DNA from: Catenibacillus sp964565805
GTDB taxonomy: Bacteria; Bacillota; Clostridia; Lachnospirales; Lachnospiraceae
Reading direction: 5' to 3'
Assembly (NCBI GenBank): GCA_964565805.1
Contig: CAZMGH010000034.1
Span: forward strand, 1-27,121
Length of the DNA stretch: 27,121 nt
Numbering within the stretch: position 1 is the stretch's first letter; every line of letters starts with the position of its first letter. Below the pieces are notes generated by a model. That model was not told where the DNA came from. It saw only the letters and a program-made list of their open reading frames with translations, and made no database searches. Of this stretch, positions 15,248 to 23,721 are shown in pieces. The translations under genes were made by a program, and so were the position numbers.

Positions 15248-16249
15248 TCACGAAAGCCCGAATACTGTCCCAGATGTGCAAAAATCCGTTGACGATCTGG
15301 GATTTCCGGCCTGCTCTAAAACCCAGGCTGTATCCAGACTGGCCTGCATCAGTTCCCGGCACCGGTCCATATCCATGGCGCCAATGATCTCATCCAGACT
15401 TAAAAGCTCATAATACCACTGATGACCATCCGGCTGATGATCATACACGGCCTCCTGCTCCCGAGTCACCACCCGCACCGGACCGCTGGCATTTGTGCTT
15501 CCTTCTACATAAATATAGCCGTCCTCCCCCTGGATCTGTACACTGTTGACGCCCCAGGTGTCCTTAGCCCCGGTACACTGGCACACAAAATCCGGATAAG
15601 TCATAATAAGGATGCCGGAAGTGTCCACTCCGTTTTTATAAAGATTGGGATAATAGGACACCTTCTCTGGGCGTCCAAACAGGGCAGTTACTTCATAAAT
15701 ATTATAATAATTTATATCCATCAGCGCGCCGCCGCAAAATGCCGGATCAAAAACATTAGTTATTGTGCCCTCTTTTAAAAGCGTGTATCGGGAAGAATAC
15801 TGGCTGTAGGAGCAAAGCACAAGGCGCACCCGCCCTACATCCTTTAAATGCTCCTTTACCAGTCGGAAGTTTGGCGCATGGCCAATGGTCACGGCCTCAA
15901 AACAAAACAGCCCCTTTTTTACCGCCAGATCAAACAGGGCCCGTGTCTGGTCATAGGAGGGTGTCATGGGCTTTTCACACAACACATGTTTCCCATGTTC
16001 CAGAGCCATAAGGGCCTGTTCGTAATGAAGGCTGTTGGGAGAAGCAATATAGATCATGTCAATCTCATCATCTTCCATCATTGCCTCCAGATCTGTATAG
16101 ACCTTAGGGACGCCCCGCTTTTTTGCCAGGACCTCTCCCTTCTCCCGGCTCCGGGAATACACTGCCCTGCACTCCAGGTGTTTCGTCTTTTGAATATTTT
16201 CAATAATCTTATCCGCAATGTCTCCTGTGCCAATGGTTCCAATCTTCAT
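15248..16249 (-). CDS. Gfo/Idh/MocA family NAD(P)-dependent oxidoreductase
   Basis: Predicted cytoplasmic sugar or polyol dehydrogenase of 333 residues; the substrate is unknown. The Rossmann motif GTIGTGDIA is at residues 4-12, and the family signature CEKP with the catalytic Lys is at 91-94. GGALMDINYYNIYEV (about 174-188) belongs to the C-terminal alpha/beta domain. The start is the ATG at 16249, which overlaps the CCA-enzyme stop as TAATG, so translation is coupled. The last 18 residues (NPRSSTDFCTSGTVFGLS) look unlike the family. Moving one frame at about 15308-15311 gives EQARKSQIV, closer to the usual EQARK ending, so a one-base error or late frameshift is possible. A CCCAGAT/ATCTGGG dyad (15269-15301) sits in this same tail. 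Confidence 0.88.
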   Translation of the reverse strand: MKIGTIGTGDIADKIIENIQKTKHLECRAVYSRSREKGEVLAKKRGVPKVYTDLEAMMEDDEIDMIYIASPNSLHYEQALMALEHGKHVLCEKPMTPSYDQTRALFDLAVKKGLFCFEAVTIGHAPNFRLVKEHLKDVGRVRLVLCSYSQYSSRYTLLKEGTITNVFDPAFCGGALMDINYYNIYEVTALFGRPEKVSYYPNLYKNGVDTSGILIMTYPDFVCQCTGAKDTWGVNSVQIQGEDGYIYVEGSTNASGPVRVVTREQEAVYDHQPDGHQWYYELLSLDEIIGAMDMDRCRELMQASLDTAWVLEQAGNPRSSTDFCTSGTVFGLS

Positions 16250-17637
16250 TACTTTCCTGTCTCCTCCCAAAAAAATTCCTTTTTAGGTTCAAAAATATCC
16301 GGGCTGTCCTTTTCTTTCACAGCCAGCTTTAAAAGGGTTTCCTTCGTGTTCAGAGCCGGATCGTCGATGACCCGCTCTGTAAGACGGTCTAAAACCGCTC
16401 CCAGTAAAGGCCCCGGGGCAATGCCTTCTGCTATAAGGTCGCGGCCGTTGACTGCCAGCATTTTTATACAGTAGCACTGTCCGGACTGAAGAATCTCATG
16501 GTAGATTTTTTCCTTTTCATCTAAAAGCTCCAGCTTTCTTAAGATCACAGAAGGACTTTTTGCCATTATATCTGCCCGCTGAACCTTAATAAAATCCTCA
16601 AAAATATCATCTCCCACCCGGTTCAGCGCCCGGCGCACATGAACCGGCGTGGCATCAAACTTAAGACCGTGCCACTTTACAAGGCGCACCACCTTGTCCG
16701 TGGTGGCATTGTCCATTTTTAACCGCTTTAATATATCCTTTGCCATCCCGGCGCTGACCTCGGGATGACGGTAAAAAATATCCCTGCCGTAAAGGGTCTT
16801 TTTCACCGCAGGCTTTCCCAGATCATGAAACAGCATGGTCAGCCGCAGCGCCGGGTCCGGCTGGATATTTTCCATAGCCTTTAAAGTATGCACATCTACA
16901 GTATATATATGGTTGGGGGTGTTTTGTTCCACACCTACGATCCGGTCATACTCCGGCAGGATCACCCTGGTAATGCCCAGTTTCCAGGCCAGATGCACCT
17001 TTTCCGGATGAGGGGATGTAATCAGCTTAACCAGCTCCGCTGCAATACGCTCTGCACTGATCTTTTTTAAAGAGTGTGCCTTTTCCAGGACTGCCCGGGC
17101 GGTATCCGCCTCCACATCAAAATCCAGCTGAGCCGCAAAGCGCACGGCCCGCATCATCCGCAGGGCATCCTCGTCAAACCGGTGATCCGGGGTGCCAACG
17201 CACCGGATGATCTTATTCTCCAGATCCTCCATGCCCCCGTACAGATCCACAATGCCTGTACCGGGATTATAAGCCATGGCATTAATGGTAAAATCCCGGC
17301 GGGCCAGATCTTCCTTTAAATTTGAAGTAAAGGAAACATTTTTCGGATGTCTGCTGTCCTCATACTCCCCGTCAATGCGATAAGTGGTCACCTCAAAACC
17401 TTCCTTATCCAGCATCACTGTCACCGTTCCGTGCTGGATCCCTGTATCAATGGTCCGGGAAAATACTGCCTTTACCTGCCGTGGGGCTGCGGAAGTGGTA
17501 ATATCCCAGTCTCCCGGCGCCCTCCCCAAAAGACTGTCCCGAACACAGCCGCCTACCGCATAAGCCTCATAGCCATTTTCCTCCAGACTTCTTATAATAT
17601 ATGCCACTTTTTCAGGTATTTGGATCTTTTTCATCAT
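16249..17637 (-). CDS. cca: CCA tRNA nucleotidyltransferase with HD domain
   Basis: Adds or repairs the 3' CCA of tRNAs; 462 residues. The class II nucleotidyltransferase head has AVGGCVRDSLLGRAPGDWD, with the metal ligands Asp43 and Asp45. RRDFTINAMAYN lies near 113-124 and RFDEDALRMMRAVRFAAQL at 153-171 is the nucleotide-recognition region. An HD domain follows (LFHDLGKPA, His271-Asp272), as in many clostridial and proteobacterial CCA enzymes but not the short B. subtilis type. A longer frame exists upstream but overlaps the ABC-F gene. GGAGG precedes two adjacent ATGs, 17637 and 17634; the second has better spacing. The start lies inside the end of the ABC-F gene, and the stop overlaps the oxidoreductase start. 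A poly(A) polymerase function is less likely. Confidence 0.93.
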   Translation of the reverse strand: MMKKIQIPEKVAYIIRSLEENGYEAYAVGGCVRDSLLGRAPGDWDITTSAAPRQVKAVFSRTIDTGIQHGTVTVMLDKEGFEVTTYRIDGEYEDSRHPKNVSFTSNLKEDLARRDFTINAMAYNPGTGIVDLYGGMEDLENKIIRCVGTPDHRFDEDALRMMRAVRFAAQLDFDVEADTARAVLEKAHSLKKISAERIAAELVKLITSPHPEKVHLAWKLGITRVILPEYDRIVGVEQNTPNHIYTVDVHTLKAMENIQPDPALRLTMLFHDLGKPAVKKTLYGRDIFYRHPEVSAGMAKDILKRLKMDNATTDKVVRLVKWHGLKFDATPVHVRRALNRVGDDIFEDFIKVQRADIMAKSPSVILRKLELLDEKEKIYHEILQSGQCYCIKMLAVNGRDLIAEGIAPGPLLGAVLDRLTERVIDDPALNTKETLLKLAVKEKDSPDIFEPKKEFFWEETGK

Positions 17638-19471
17638 TTTCCTCCCTCGGCTCTGTTTCCAGGTAAACGTCGTACCAGTGAAGGCAAGCCTCCTGCCACC
17701 GGGCCTCCGCTTCCTCATACATGGCCTTTGACCTTTCATCCCAACACTCACACAGTCTTTCCCACAGGGCCTCTGCCTGAGCCTGACACTGGGCCATATC
17801 CTCCAGGGCAAGGCGCATCTGCCAGTCCTCATAGGCTTCCCGGGTTCCAATCTCCCGAAGCTGATGCCGCTCTGCCTCAGGCACAGCCCGAAGTCCGGCG
17901 ATCATGGCCGCTTCCTGAGCATCCATCCTGGCTCTCAGATCACCCCCGTCTCCGGCCATGGACTGCTTCCTCTGGACATAATGGTTATATCCAAAAGGAT
18001 AGTACCGGGCCTTCTGGTCTTCAAAGATCAGAAGGGCATCGGCCACCTGAGAAATAAAGTACCGGTCATGAGATACAAAAAGGATGGTCCCCTTGTAGGC
18101 CTTAAAGGCAGACTCTAACGTTTCCTTAGCCGGAATATCCATATGGTTGGTCGGCTCATCCAGCACAAGGAAATTGGGGCGGCTTTGAAGGAGCTCACAA
18201 AGGACCAGACGGGCCTTTTCACCTCCGGACAGATCGCGCACTTTTCGGGAAGCCATACTACCTCCTAAAAGATAGGCCCCCAGGGTCTGATAAACCTCCT
18301 TTTTAGTCAGTGATGGAAACCGGTCATAAAAATGGTCGGCCACTGTTTTTTCAGAAATGATCTGGGCGCTTTTCTGATCAAAATATCCCACGGAAATATC
18401 ACTGCCTAAGTTATACTTTCCTGCCAATGGATCAATCTGCCCGGTTAATGTTTTTAAAAAAGTGGTCTTTCCCGCGCCGTTAGGCCCGATAAGCCCTACC
18501 TTCTGCCCCCGGCGCAGACGCCAGGACAAATCCAGAAGAGGCTGGTCATATCCCAGGACTAAATGGTCGCACGCCATGACCCATTTATTGCCCCTGCGCT
18601 CCGGAAGGATCTCCCCGGTAAAAATATGTCCCTCCTCCCCGGCAGGTTTTGGGATCAGCTTCATCCGCCCCAGCATTTTCTTCCGGGAGCGGGCAAAAGC
18701 TGCTTTTTTAGGCTTGTTTTTAAACCGGCGGATCAGCTCATTTTGTCTGGCAATCTCCGCCTGCTGCCGCTCATAGGCCTTTTTCTCCTGCTCCAGATTT
18801 TTAAGCTTCTGGGTCCGGTACTGAGTATAATTTCCCGCATACCGGGTCAGCTTCCCCCGGCTCAGCTCATAGACGATCTGGGCGGTCTGATCCAGGAAAA
18901 ACCGGTCGTGGCTGACCATGACGACTGCCTTTTCATAGGACCGGATCTTTTCCTCCAACCATTCCAAAGCTTCCATATCCAGATGATTGGTAGGCTCATC
19001 TAAAAGGAGAATATCCGGTTTTTCCAGGAAAAGGAAGATCAGCGCCAGTTTTGTCTGCTGGCCTCCGGAAAAATCTCCCAGCTTTCGGGCCTGATCCTCC
19101 ACAAAAAATCCCAGCCGGGTCATGCTCCGGTCAAATGCCTGCTTATACGCCATGGCTGCCTCATATTCCTGTCCCAGGGACTTTAATCGCTGATCCATAT
19201 AAGCCTCCAGGGTCATCTGGGGCTCATGAAACACATTTTGGGAAAGCATCCCTACAGTGACGTTTCTGGATTTGTAAATTCCCGGCTCAAACCGCCGGTC
19301 ATCCCGATCCGGCGTCAACTCTCCCCGGATGACTTTCAGCAGCGTGGACTTTCCCGCTCCATTGCGTCCAACCACGGCAATTTTTTCATTGCCCCGGATG
19401 AAAAAATCCACATGATCCAGAATCGTTTCTCCCCCGGCGCTTAATGTTACGCCGTTCATTTTATAAAGCAT
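17612..19471 (-). CDS. ABC-F family ATPase (ribosome-associated)
   Basis: Soluble protein of 619 residues with two ABC cassettes and no membrane segment. Walker A motifs are GRNGAGKST (35-43) and GPNGAGKTT; signatures are FSGGQQTKL and LSGGEKARL; Walker B/switch regions are LLLDEPTNHLD and LVLDEPTNHMD. The interdomain linker is basic (FKNKPKKAAFARSRKKML), as expected for the arm that enters the ribosomal E site. The last 80 residues are rich in Glu, Ala and Trp and probably form a coiled extension. It belongs to the YdiF/Uup-like housekeeping group, or less likely to an antibiotic-protection group; sequence alone does not decide. The RBS is AGAGGAAG. It is the first gene of a coupled ABC-F, cca, oxidoreductase unit and has its own promoter at 19570-19599. 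Confidence 0.92.
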   Translation of the reverse strand: MLYKMNGVTLSAGGETILDHVDFFIRGNEKIAVVGRNGAGKSTLLKVIRGELTPDRDDRRFEPGIYKSRNVTVGMLSQNVFHEPQMTLEAYMDQRLKSLGQEYEAAMAYKQAFDRSMTRLGFFVEDQARKLGDFSGGQQTKLALIFLFLEKPDILLLDEPTNHLDMEALEWLEEKIRSYEKAVVMVSHDRFFLDQTAQIVYELSRGKLTRYAGNYTQYRTQKLKNLEQEKKAYERQQAEIARQNELIRRFKNKPKKAAFARSRKKMLGRMKLIPKPAGEEGHIFTGEILPERRGNKWVMACDHLVLGYDQPLLDLSWRLRRGQKVGLIGPNGAGKTTFLKTLTGQIDPLAGKYNLGSDISVGYFDQKSAQIISEKTVADHFYDRFPSLTKKEVYQTLGAYLLGGSMASRKVRDLSGGEKARLVLCELLQSRPNFLVLDEPTNHMDIPAKETLESAFKAYKGTILFVSHDRYFISQVADALLIFEDQKARYYPFGYNHYVQRKQSMAGDGGDLRARMDAQEAAMIAGLRAVPEAERHQLREIGTREAYEDWQMRLALEDMAQCQAQAEALWERLCECWDERSKAMYEEAEARWQEACLHWYDVYLETEPREENDEKDPNT

Positions 19472-19569
19472 AAATCTTCCTCTTTTAGATGCGTCATCTT
19501 TCCTGTTATTCTTTCTTACGCCGGAAGCAGCAGGTGTTTCCGGCGGTCCGTGAAACCGTATATATCATC

Positions 19570-19599
19570 AGTATACCACTTCACATTTACAACTGTAAA
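19570..19599 (-). promoter_or_regulatory. Promoter of the ABC-F/cca unit
   Basis: TTTACA, an 18-nt spacer and TATACT on the minus strand, about 100 nt before the ABC-F ATG. Its -35 hexamer is one arm of the palindrome at 19585-19600. Confidence 0.6.
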
Positions 19600-19600
19600 T
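19585..19600. promoter_or_regulatory. Palindromic operator candidate, TACAnnTGTA type
   Basis: ATTTACA-AC-TGTAAAT is a perfect 7+7 dyad. Its core TACAACTGTA fits the TACAnnTGTA consensus of BlaI/MecI/CopY repressors. It covers the -35 of the ABC-F promoter and ends 4 nt before the -35 of the GH3 promoter, so a bound protein could affect both. No such repressor gene is in the window. Confidence 0.45.
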
Positions 19601-19604
19601 AGTA

Positions 19605-19634
19605 TTGCGGCCTTTGACCGGGATATGCTATACT
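19605..19634 (+). promoter_or_regulatory. Promoter of the GH3 gene
   Basis: TTGCGG, an 18-nt spacer and TATACT, about 47 nt before the ATG at 19687, with CGGAGG as RBS. A moderate match. Confidence 0.55.
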
Positions 19635-19686
19635 AAACGTGCAAATCTGTCCGAAAATTTCAGGACACAAATAACGGAGGAATATT

Positions 19687-22470
19687 ATGGCAAAATACAC
19701 ATTGGATATGGACAAATACGCAGCTTTGGCACGACAGGCCGCTGCGGAAGGATGTGTCCTTTTAAAAAATGAAGACAACACCCTTCCACTGACCAAAAAC
19801 ACAGGTGTATCTGTATTTGGGCGCATCGCTTTTACCTATTATAAAAGCGGCACCGGCTCCGGCGGTCTGGTCAATACCACCTATGTGACCGGTATTTTAG
19901 ACGCTCTGAAAAGCTGCGAAGATATTCGCCTGAATAAGGAGCTTATGGCCATTTATGAAGCATGGATCAAAGACCATCCATTTGACAAAGGCGCCGGCTG
20001 GGGACAGGAACCCTGGTCTCAGGAAGAAATGCCATTAACAGAAGATATTGTAGCCAAAGCCGCCCAAGCATCGGATGTGGCCCTGGTGATCATCGGCCGT
20101 ACTGCCGGTGAGGACCAGGATACAAAGGTGGCTGAGGGCAGTTATCTTTTGACTGCTGTGGAAAAAGACATGCTGAAAAAAGTATGCAGCGCATTTAAAA
20201 AGGTAGCTGTGATCTTAAACGTGGGAAATATCATTGATATGAAGTGGATGGAGACTTACGATCCCTCCGCGGTGCTGTATGCATGGCAGGGCGGCCAGGA
20301 AGGCGGAAACGGCGTTTTAGACGTTCTCATGGGAAATGTTTCTCCCTGCGGAAAGCTCACTGACACGATCGCCCGGGACATTAACGACTATCCGTCTACT
20401 AAAAACTTTGGGGATGACTGGGTAAATGTTTACCAGGAAGACATTTATGTAGGCTACCGGTATTTTGAAACCTTTGCCAAAGATACGGTCTTATATCCCT
20501 TTGGTTTCGGCTTATCTTATACAACCTTTGATGTACAGGTAACAGATTTTAAAGAAGATGCTGATCACATTTCCACAGATGTTTGTGTAAAAAATACCGG
20601 TACATATAAAGGCAAAGAAGTGATCCAGCTTTATGTCAGCGCTCCTCAGGGGGCTCTTGGAAAGCCTGCCCTTGAATTAAAGGCTTATGAAAAGACACAG
20701 GCGCTTATGCCCGGAGACAGCCAGACCCTTCACTTTTCCATTGAAAAGTCTGCCCTGGCCTCCTACGATGACAGCGGATCCACGGGACATAAATCCTGCT
20801 ATGTGCTGGAAGCCGGAGAATATTCCATTTATGCCGGTACAAGCATCAGAGACACTCAGCTGGCCGGAACTTTCCAGGTTCAGGAAAATACAGTAACCCA
20901 GGAACTTGCTGAGGCTCTTGCGCCCATTAAAGCTTTTGACCGGTTTAAGCCTGTGTTTGAAAACGGCGCTTATCATTTATCCAGCGAGCCGACGCCTTTG
21001 CGGACCATTTCCCCAAAAGAGCGGAGGATCAGCGCCCGCCTGGCAGACATTGCCTATACCGGGGATCAGGGATATAAACTGGCAGACGTCTATGACGGAA
21101 AGATTTCCATGGATCCCTTTATTGCCCAGCTTTCTAAGGAAGATCTTACATGCATCGTCCGGGGCGAAGGTATGTGCAGCCCTAAGGTAACTCCGGGAAC
21201 CGCAGGCGCCTTTGGCGGCGTTACTGACAGTCTGGAGCATTTCGGCATCCCTGTCGGCTGCTGCGCTGACGGTCCTTCCGGCATCCGTATGGACTGCGGC
21301 TCTACCGCTTTTGCCATGCCAAACGGCACATGCCTTGGCTGTACCTTTAACATTCCTCTGGTAGAGGAGCTTTATCAGATGGAAGGCATGGAACTGAGGA
21401 AAAACCATATTGACACGCTGCTGGGGCCTGGCATTAACATTCACAGAAATCCTTTAAATGGCCGTAACTTTGAATATATTTCCGAAGACCCTTATGTTAC
21501 CGGAACCATGGCCGCCGCTCAGGTAAAGGGCATGGGCTACGCAGGGGTCACCGGTACAGTAAAGCACTTTGCCTGCAATAATCAGGAGCATCACCGTCGT
21601 CTGAGCGATGCCGTGGTTTCTGAAAGAGCTCTGCGGGAAATCTATCTGAAGGGCTTTGAAATGGCTGTTAAAGACGGGGGCGCTTACTCCATTATGACCA
21701 CTTACGGCGGCATTAACGGGATCTGGACCGCAGGCAATTACGACCTGGTTACAGAAATTTTAAGAAATCAGTGGGGCTTTGAAGGCTTAGTCATGACCGA
21801 CTGGTGGGCGTCGATGAACGAAGAGGGTGAAGAGGCCTCGCCTAAAAACACTGGCATAATGGTGCGGGCACAAAACGACCTGTTTATGGTTGCACCAGAC
21901 TCTGCTTCCAACTCTATGGGAGACACTTCCATGGAAGCGCTTCAGTCTGGAAAGACCACCCTTGGGGAATTCCAGAGATGCGCGGCCAATATCTGCCGCG
22001 TGCTTATGCGTTCCCCGGTTATGGACCGGTACCTTGGCCGTACACCGGACGATGAGCTGGAGGTTGTCGGCGAGCAGGCAGCCAGCATGGATTTTGGCGA
22101 TCAGGTTGTTTATCATGAAATCACAGAAGATACCGTTCTGGATATGTCCCAGGTATCCACGGAGCAGGGGCATACCGAAGTCTTTGGCATCAGCTGCGAT
22201 ATTCCTGGAATCTATCAATTATCAGCCCAAATGAAGGCTAAAGAAGATGCTCAGGACCTGGCTCAAATGTCTGTCTCTGTCTTTTATGACAACCAGCTAA
22301 AAGGCACCTTTAATATCCACGGTTCAGATAAACAGTGGCAGGAACAGGTTTTAGACCTGGGAGTCATCTTCGGAAGAAATCATTATATTAAGCTGTATTT
22401 CTCCATGTCCGGCATGGAACTTAAGTCTCTGCAGTTTACAAAAACCGGGGATTTTAGTCGCCCGTTTTAA
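19687..22470 (+). CDS. GH3 beta-glucosidase with inverted domain order
   Basis: Glycoside hydrolase family 3 enzyme of 927 residues that releases terminal beta-linked glucose (or similar) from oligosaccharides. The usual domain order is reversed. The alpha/beta sandwich comes first (AAAEGCVLLKNEDNTLPL near 17-35, and GRTAGEDQD with candidate acid/base Glu142), then the fibronectin-like part (FGFGLSYTTF near 272-281), and the TIM barrel last (CCADGPSGIRMD near 525-536, VKHFACNNQEHH, and GLVMTDWW with nucleophile Asp705). Residues about 800-927 form an extra beta-sandwich tail, possibly carbohydrate binding. Butyrivibrio and Ruminococcus glucosidases with the same inversion are known, so the order is natural rather than a misassembly. 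No signal peptide, so it acts on imported sugars. It is transcribed alone from 19605-19634. Confidence 0.93.
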   Translation: MAKYTLDMDKYAALARQAAAEGCVLLKNEDNTLPLTKNTGVSVFGRIAFTYYKSGTGSGGLVNTTYVTGILDALKSCEDIRLNKELMAIYEAWIKDHPFDKGAGWGQEPWSQEEMPLTEDIVAKAAQASDVALVIIGRTAGEDQDTKVAEGSYLLTAVEKDMLKKVCSAFKKVAVILNVGNIIDMKWMETYDPSAVLYAWQGGQEGGNGVLDVLMGNVSPCGKLTDTIARDINDYPSTKNFGDDWVNVYQEDIYVGYRYFETFAKDTVLYPFGFGLSYTTFDVQVTDFKEDADHISTDVCVKNTGTYKGKEVIQLYVSAPQGALGKPALELKAYEKTQALMPGDSQTLHFSIEKSALASYDDSGSTGHKSCYVLEAGEYSIYAGTSIRDTQLAGTFQVQENTVTQELAEALAPIKAFDRFKPVFENGAYHLSSEPTPLRTISPKERRISARLADIAYTGDQGYKLADVYDGKISMDPFIAQLSKEDLTCIVRGEGMCSPKVTPGTAGAFGGVTDSLEHFGIPVGCCADGPSGIRMDCGSTAFAMPNGTCLGCTFNIPLVEELYQMEGMELRKNHIDTLLGPGINIHRNPLNGRNFEYISEDPYVTGTMAAAQVKGMGYAGVTGTVKHFACNNQEHHRRLSDAVVSERALREIYLKGFEMAVKDGGAYSIMTTYGGINGIWTAGNYDLVTEILRNQWGFEGLVMTDWWASMNEEGEEASPKNTGIMVRAQNDLFMVAPDSASNSMGDTSMEALQSGKTTLGEFQRCAANICRVLMRSPVMDRYLGRTPDDELEVVGEQAASMDFGDQVVYHEITEDTVLDMSQVSTEQGHTEVFGISCDIPGIYQLSAQMKAKEDAQDLAQMSVSVFYDNQLKGTFNIHGSDKQWQEQVLDLGVIFGRNHYIKLYFSMSGMELKSLQFTKTGDFSRPF

Positions 22471-22476
22471 AAATAT

Positions 22477-23010
22477 CTATAGTAAACGGCAAAAATCTTT
22501 GCCGTTTACTATAAACCCTCGGGAAATGCGCACGATTTCTACAAGGGAAAACCGATGGGTATCAGCAAAGTGGATAAAGATTCCCATCACTGCCATAATG
22601 AGGAATCCTCCAACGAGCATTAAAATCAGCCAGCGTATGCCGGCCTTCACTGCCGGAGCCGTCATATGTCCCTGGAGCTCATTAATATTAAGGACCTGTC
22701 CATAGACCCGCTTTTTACAAAAAGGACAGTGAAATTTCCTGGCATAATAGCTGTAATTTCTCTGACGGGTCATCATGCCCCCTTTTATCCCGGTACTGAC
22801 CGTACTCTTTGACCGGACCATGGACCCCTGAGCAAATTCCGGCCCACCAACTGTATATTCCCGGCCGCATTTTTCACACTTAATACGACCGAGAAAATTT
22901 CCGAAAAAAACTGCCCGTTTTCCTTGGCGGACCCACTGGATCCCGCAAAAGATCACCCAGCCTAACAGCAAAATCCCCATGATCGTTACAAGGATCATCC
23001 GCAAAAACAT
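22477..23010 (-). CDS. Membrane protein with a zinc-ribbon-like cysteine cluster
   Basis: Protein of 177 residues, function not recognised. An N-terminal membrane helix (MILVTIMGILLLGWVIFCGI) is followed by a soluble part with CEKCG (Cys45, Cys48) and CPFCKK (Cys95, Cys98), a two-knuckle metal site interrupted by a Gly/Ser/Tyr-rich stretch. A second helix (WLILMLVGGFLIMAVMGIF, about 127-145) and a short tail follow. The ATG at 23010 is preferred over an upstream start because the longer form overlaps the HD gene (stop at 23024). The RBS is weak (GAAGGGCG), which suggests coupling to that gene. The end of the coding region is a hairpin (22479-22512), so the last residues may be shaped by a terminator. 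Convergent with GH3. Confidence 0.7.
   Translation of the reverse strand: MFLRMILVTIMGILLLGWVIFCGIQWVRQGKRAVFFGNFLGRIKCEKCGREYTVGGPEFAQGSMVRSKSTVSTGIKGGMMTRQRNYSYYARKFHCPFCKKRVYGQVLNINELQGHMTAPAVKAGIRWLILMLVGGFLIMAVMGIFIHFADTHRFSLVEIVRISRGFIVNGKDFCRLL
22479..22512. terminator. Hairpin between convergent GH3 and zinc-ribbon genes
   Basis: Perfect 15-bp stem, ATAGTAAACGGCAAA (22479-22493) against TTTGCCGTTTACTAT (22498-22512), with a 4-nt loop. On the minus strand it is followed by GATATTTTTAAAA, giving a modest U-run; on the plus strand no U-run follows. It lies inside the 3' coding end of the minus-strand gene. Confidence 0.65.
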
Positions 23011-23023
23011 ACTCTCACGCCCT

Positions 23024-23614
23024 TCACAGTCCCAGTCCTTCCATCTCCTCGGCCACAGACACCTCACAGGAACGCATGGCGAGAATGGTCTTTTCCATCA
23101 ATTCTTCCAATGTCCATCCCAACCGCGCTGCCCCTTCGTCAATAATCTCCCTGGAGCAGCCTGCGGCAAACCGTTTGTCCTTATATTTCTTTCTCAGGCT
23201 TTTTACTTCCATGTCCATTACGCTTTTTGACGGGCGCATTTTTGCGGCCGCGCCGATCAGTCCGGTGAGCTCATCCACAGCAAACAGGACCTTTTCCATG
23301 TCATGTTCCGGTTCCACCTGGGAGCAGATGCCATAGCCATGGCTGCATACGGCGCGGATCACTTCCGGCTCAGCCTGAGCCGCTTCAAGAAGCTCCACCG
23401 CCTTTTTACAATGCGATTCCGGATAAAGCTCAAAATCAATATCATGAAGCAGCCCGCAGGCACCCCAGAAATCTGCATCCTCACCATAGCCCAGTTCCCG
23501 GGCAAACCATTTCATACAAGCCTCTACCGTCAGTCCGTGCTGAACATGAAAAGGTTCCTTGTTATATTTCATTAAAAGCTCCAGCGCCGAAGCATGGGTA
23601 AAATGTGTTGTCAT
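23024..23614 (-). CDS. HD-domain hydrolase
   Basis: Cytoplasmic metal-dependent phosphohydrolase of the HD superfamily, 196 residues. Likely metal ligands are His26 in HVQHGL, His57-Asp58 in LLHDID, His92 in CSHGYG and Asp114 in AVDELTG. The layout is that of small HDIG-type proteins often annotated as hydrolases or phosphodiesterases; the substrate is unknown. GGAGG lies eight nt before the ATG. It is probably transcribed from the promoter at 23662-23690 together with the zinc-ribbon gene, 13 nt downstream. Nothing links it to the glycosidases except position. Confidence 0.85.
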   Translation of the reverse strand: MTTHFTHASALELLMKYNKEPFHVQHGLTVEACMKWFARELGYGEDADFWGACGLLHDIDFELYPESHCKKAVELLEAAQAEPEVIRAVCSHGYGICSQVEPEHDMEKVLFAVDELTGLIGAAAKMRPSKSVMDMEVKSLRKKYKDKRFAAGCSREIIDEGAARLGWTLEELMEKTILAMRSCEVSVAEEMEGLGL

Positions 23615-23661
23615 CTGTCATTCCTCCAAACTTTTGTACTGCCTTAATTTATACTGCCTTT

Positions 23662-23690
23662 ATCTTAGCACAGGGGCCTGATAAATACAA
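23662..23690 (-). promoter_or_regulatory. Possible promoter for the HD/zinc-ribbon pair
   Basis: TTGTAT, a 17-nt spacer and TAAGAT on the minus strand, about 48 nt before the ATG at 23614. A moderate match only. Confidence 0.45.
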
Positions 23691-23721
23691 TCCGTTTTAG
23701 GGCCTGCTGCAAGTCCTTTGC

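Noticed and set aside
17638..17850. 71-residue N-terminal extension of the CCA enzyme
   Set aside because: It is the out-of-frame shadow of the ABC-F C-terminus; the family start MMKKIQIPEK follows a GGAGG.
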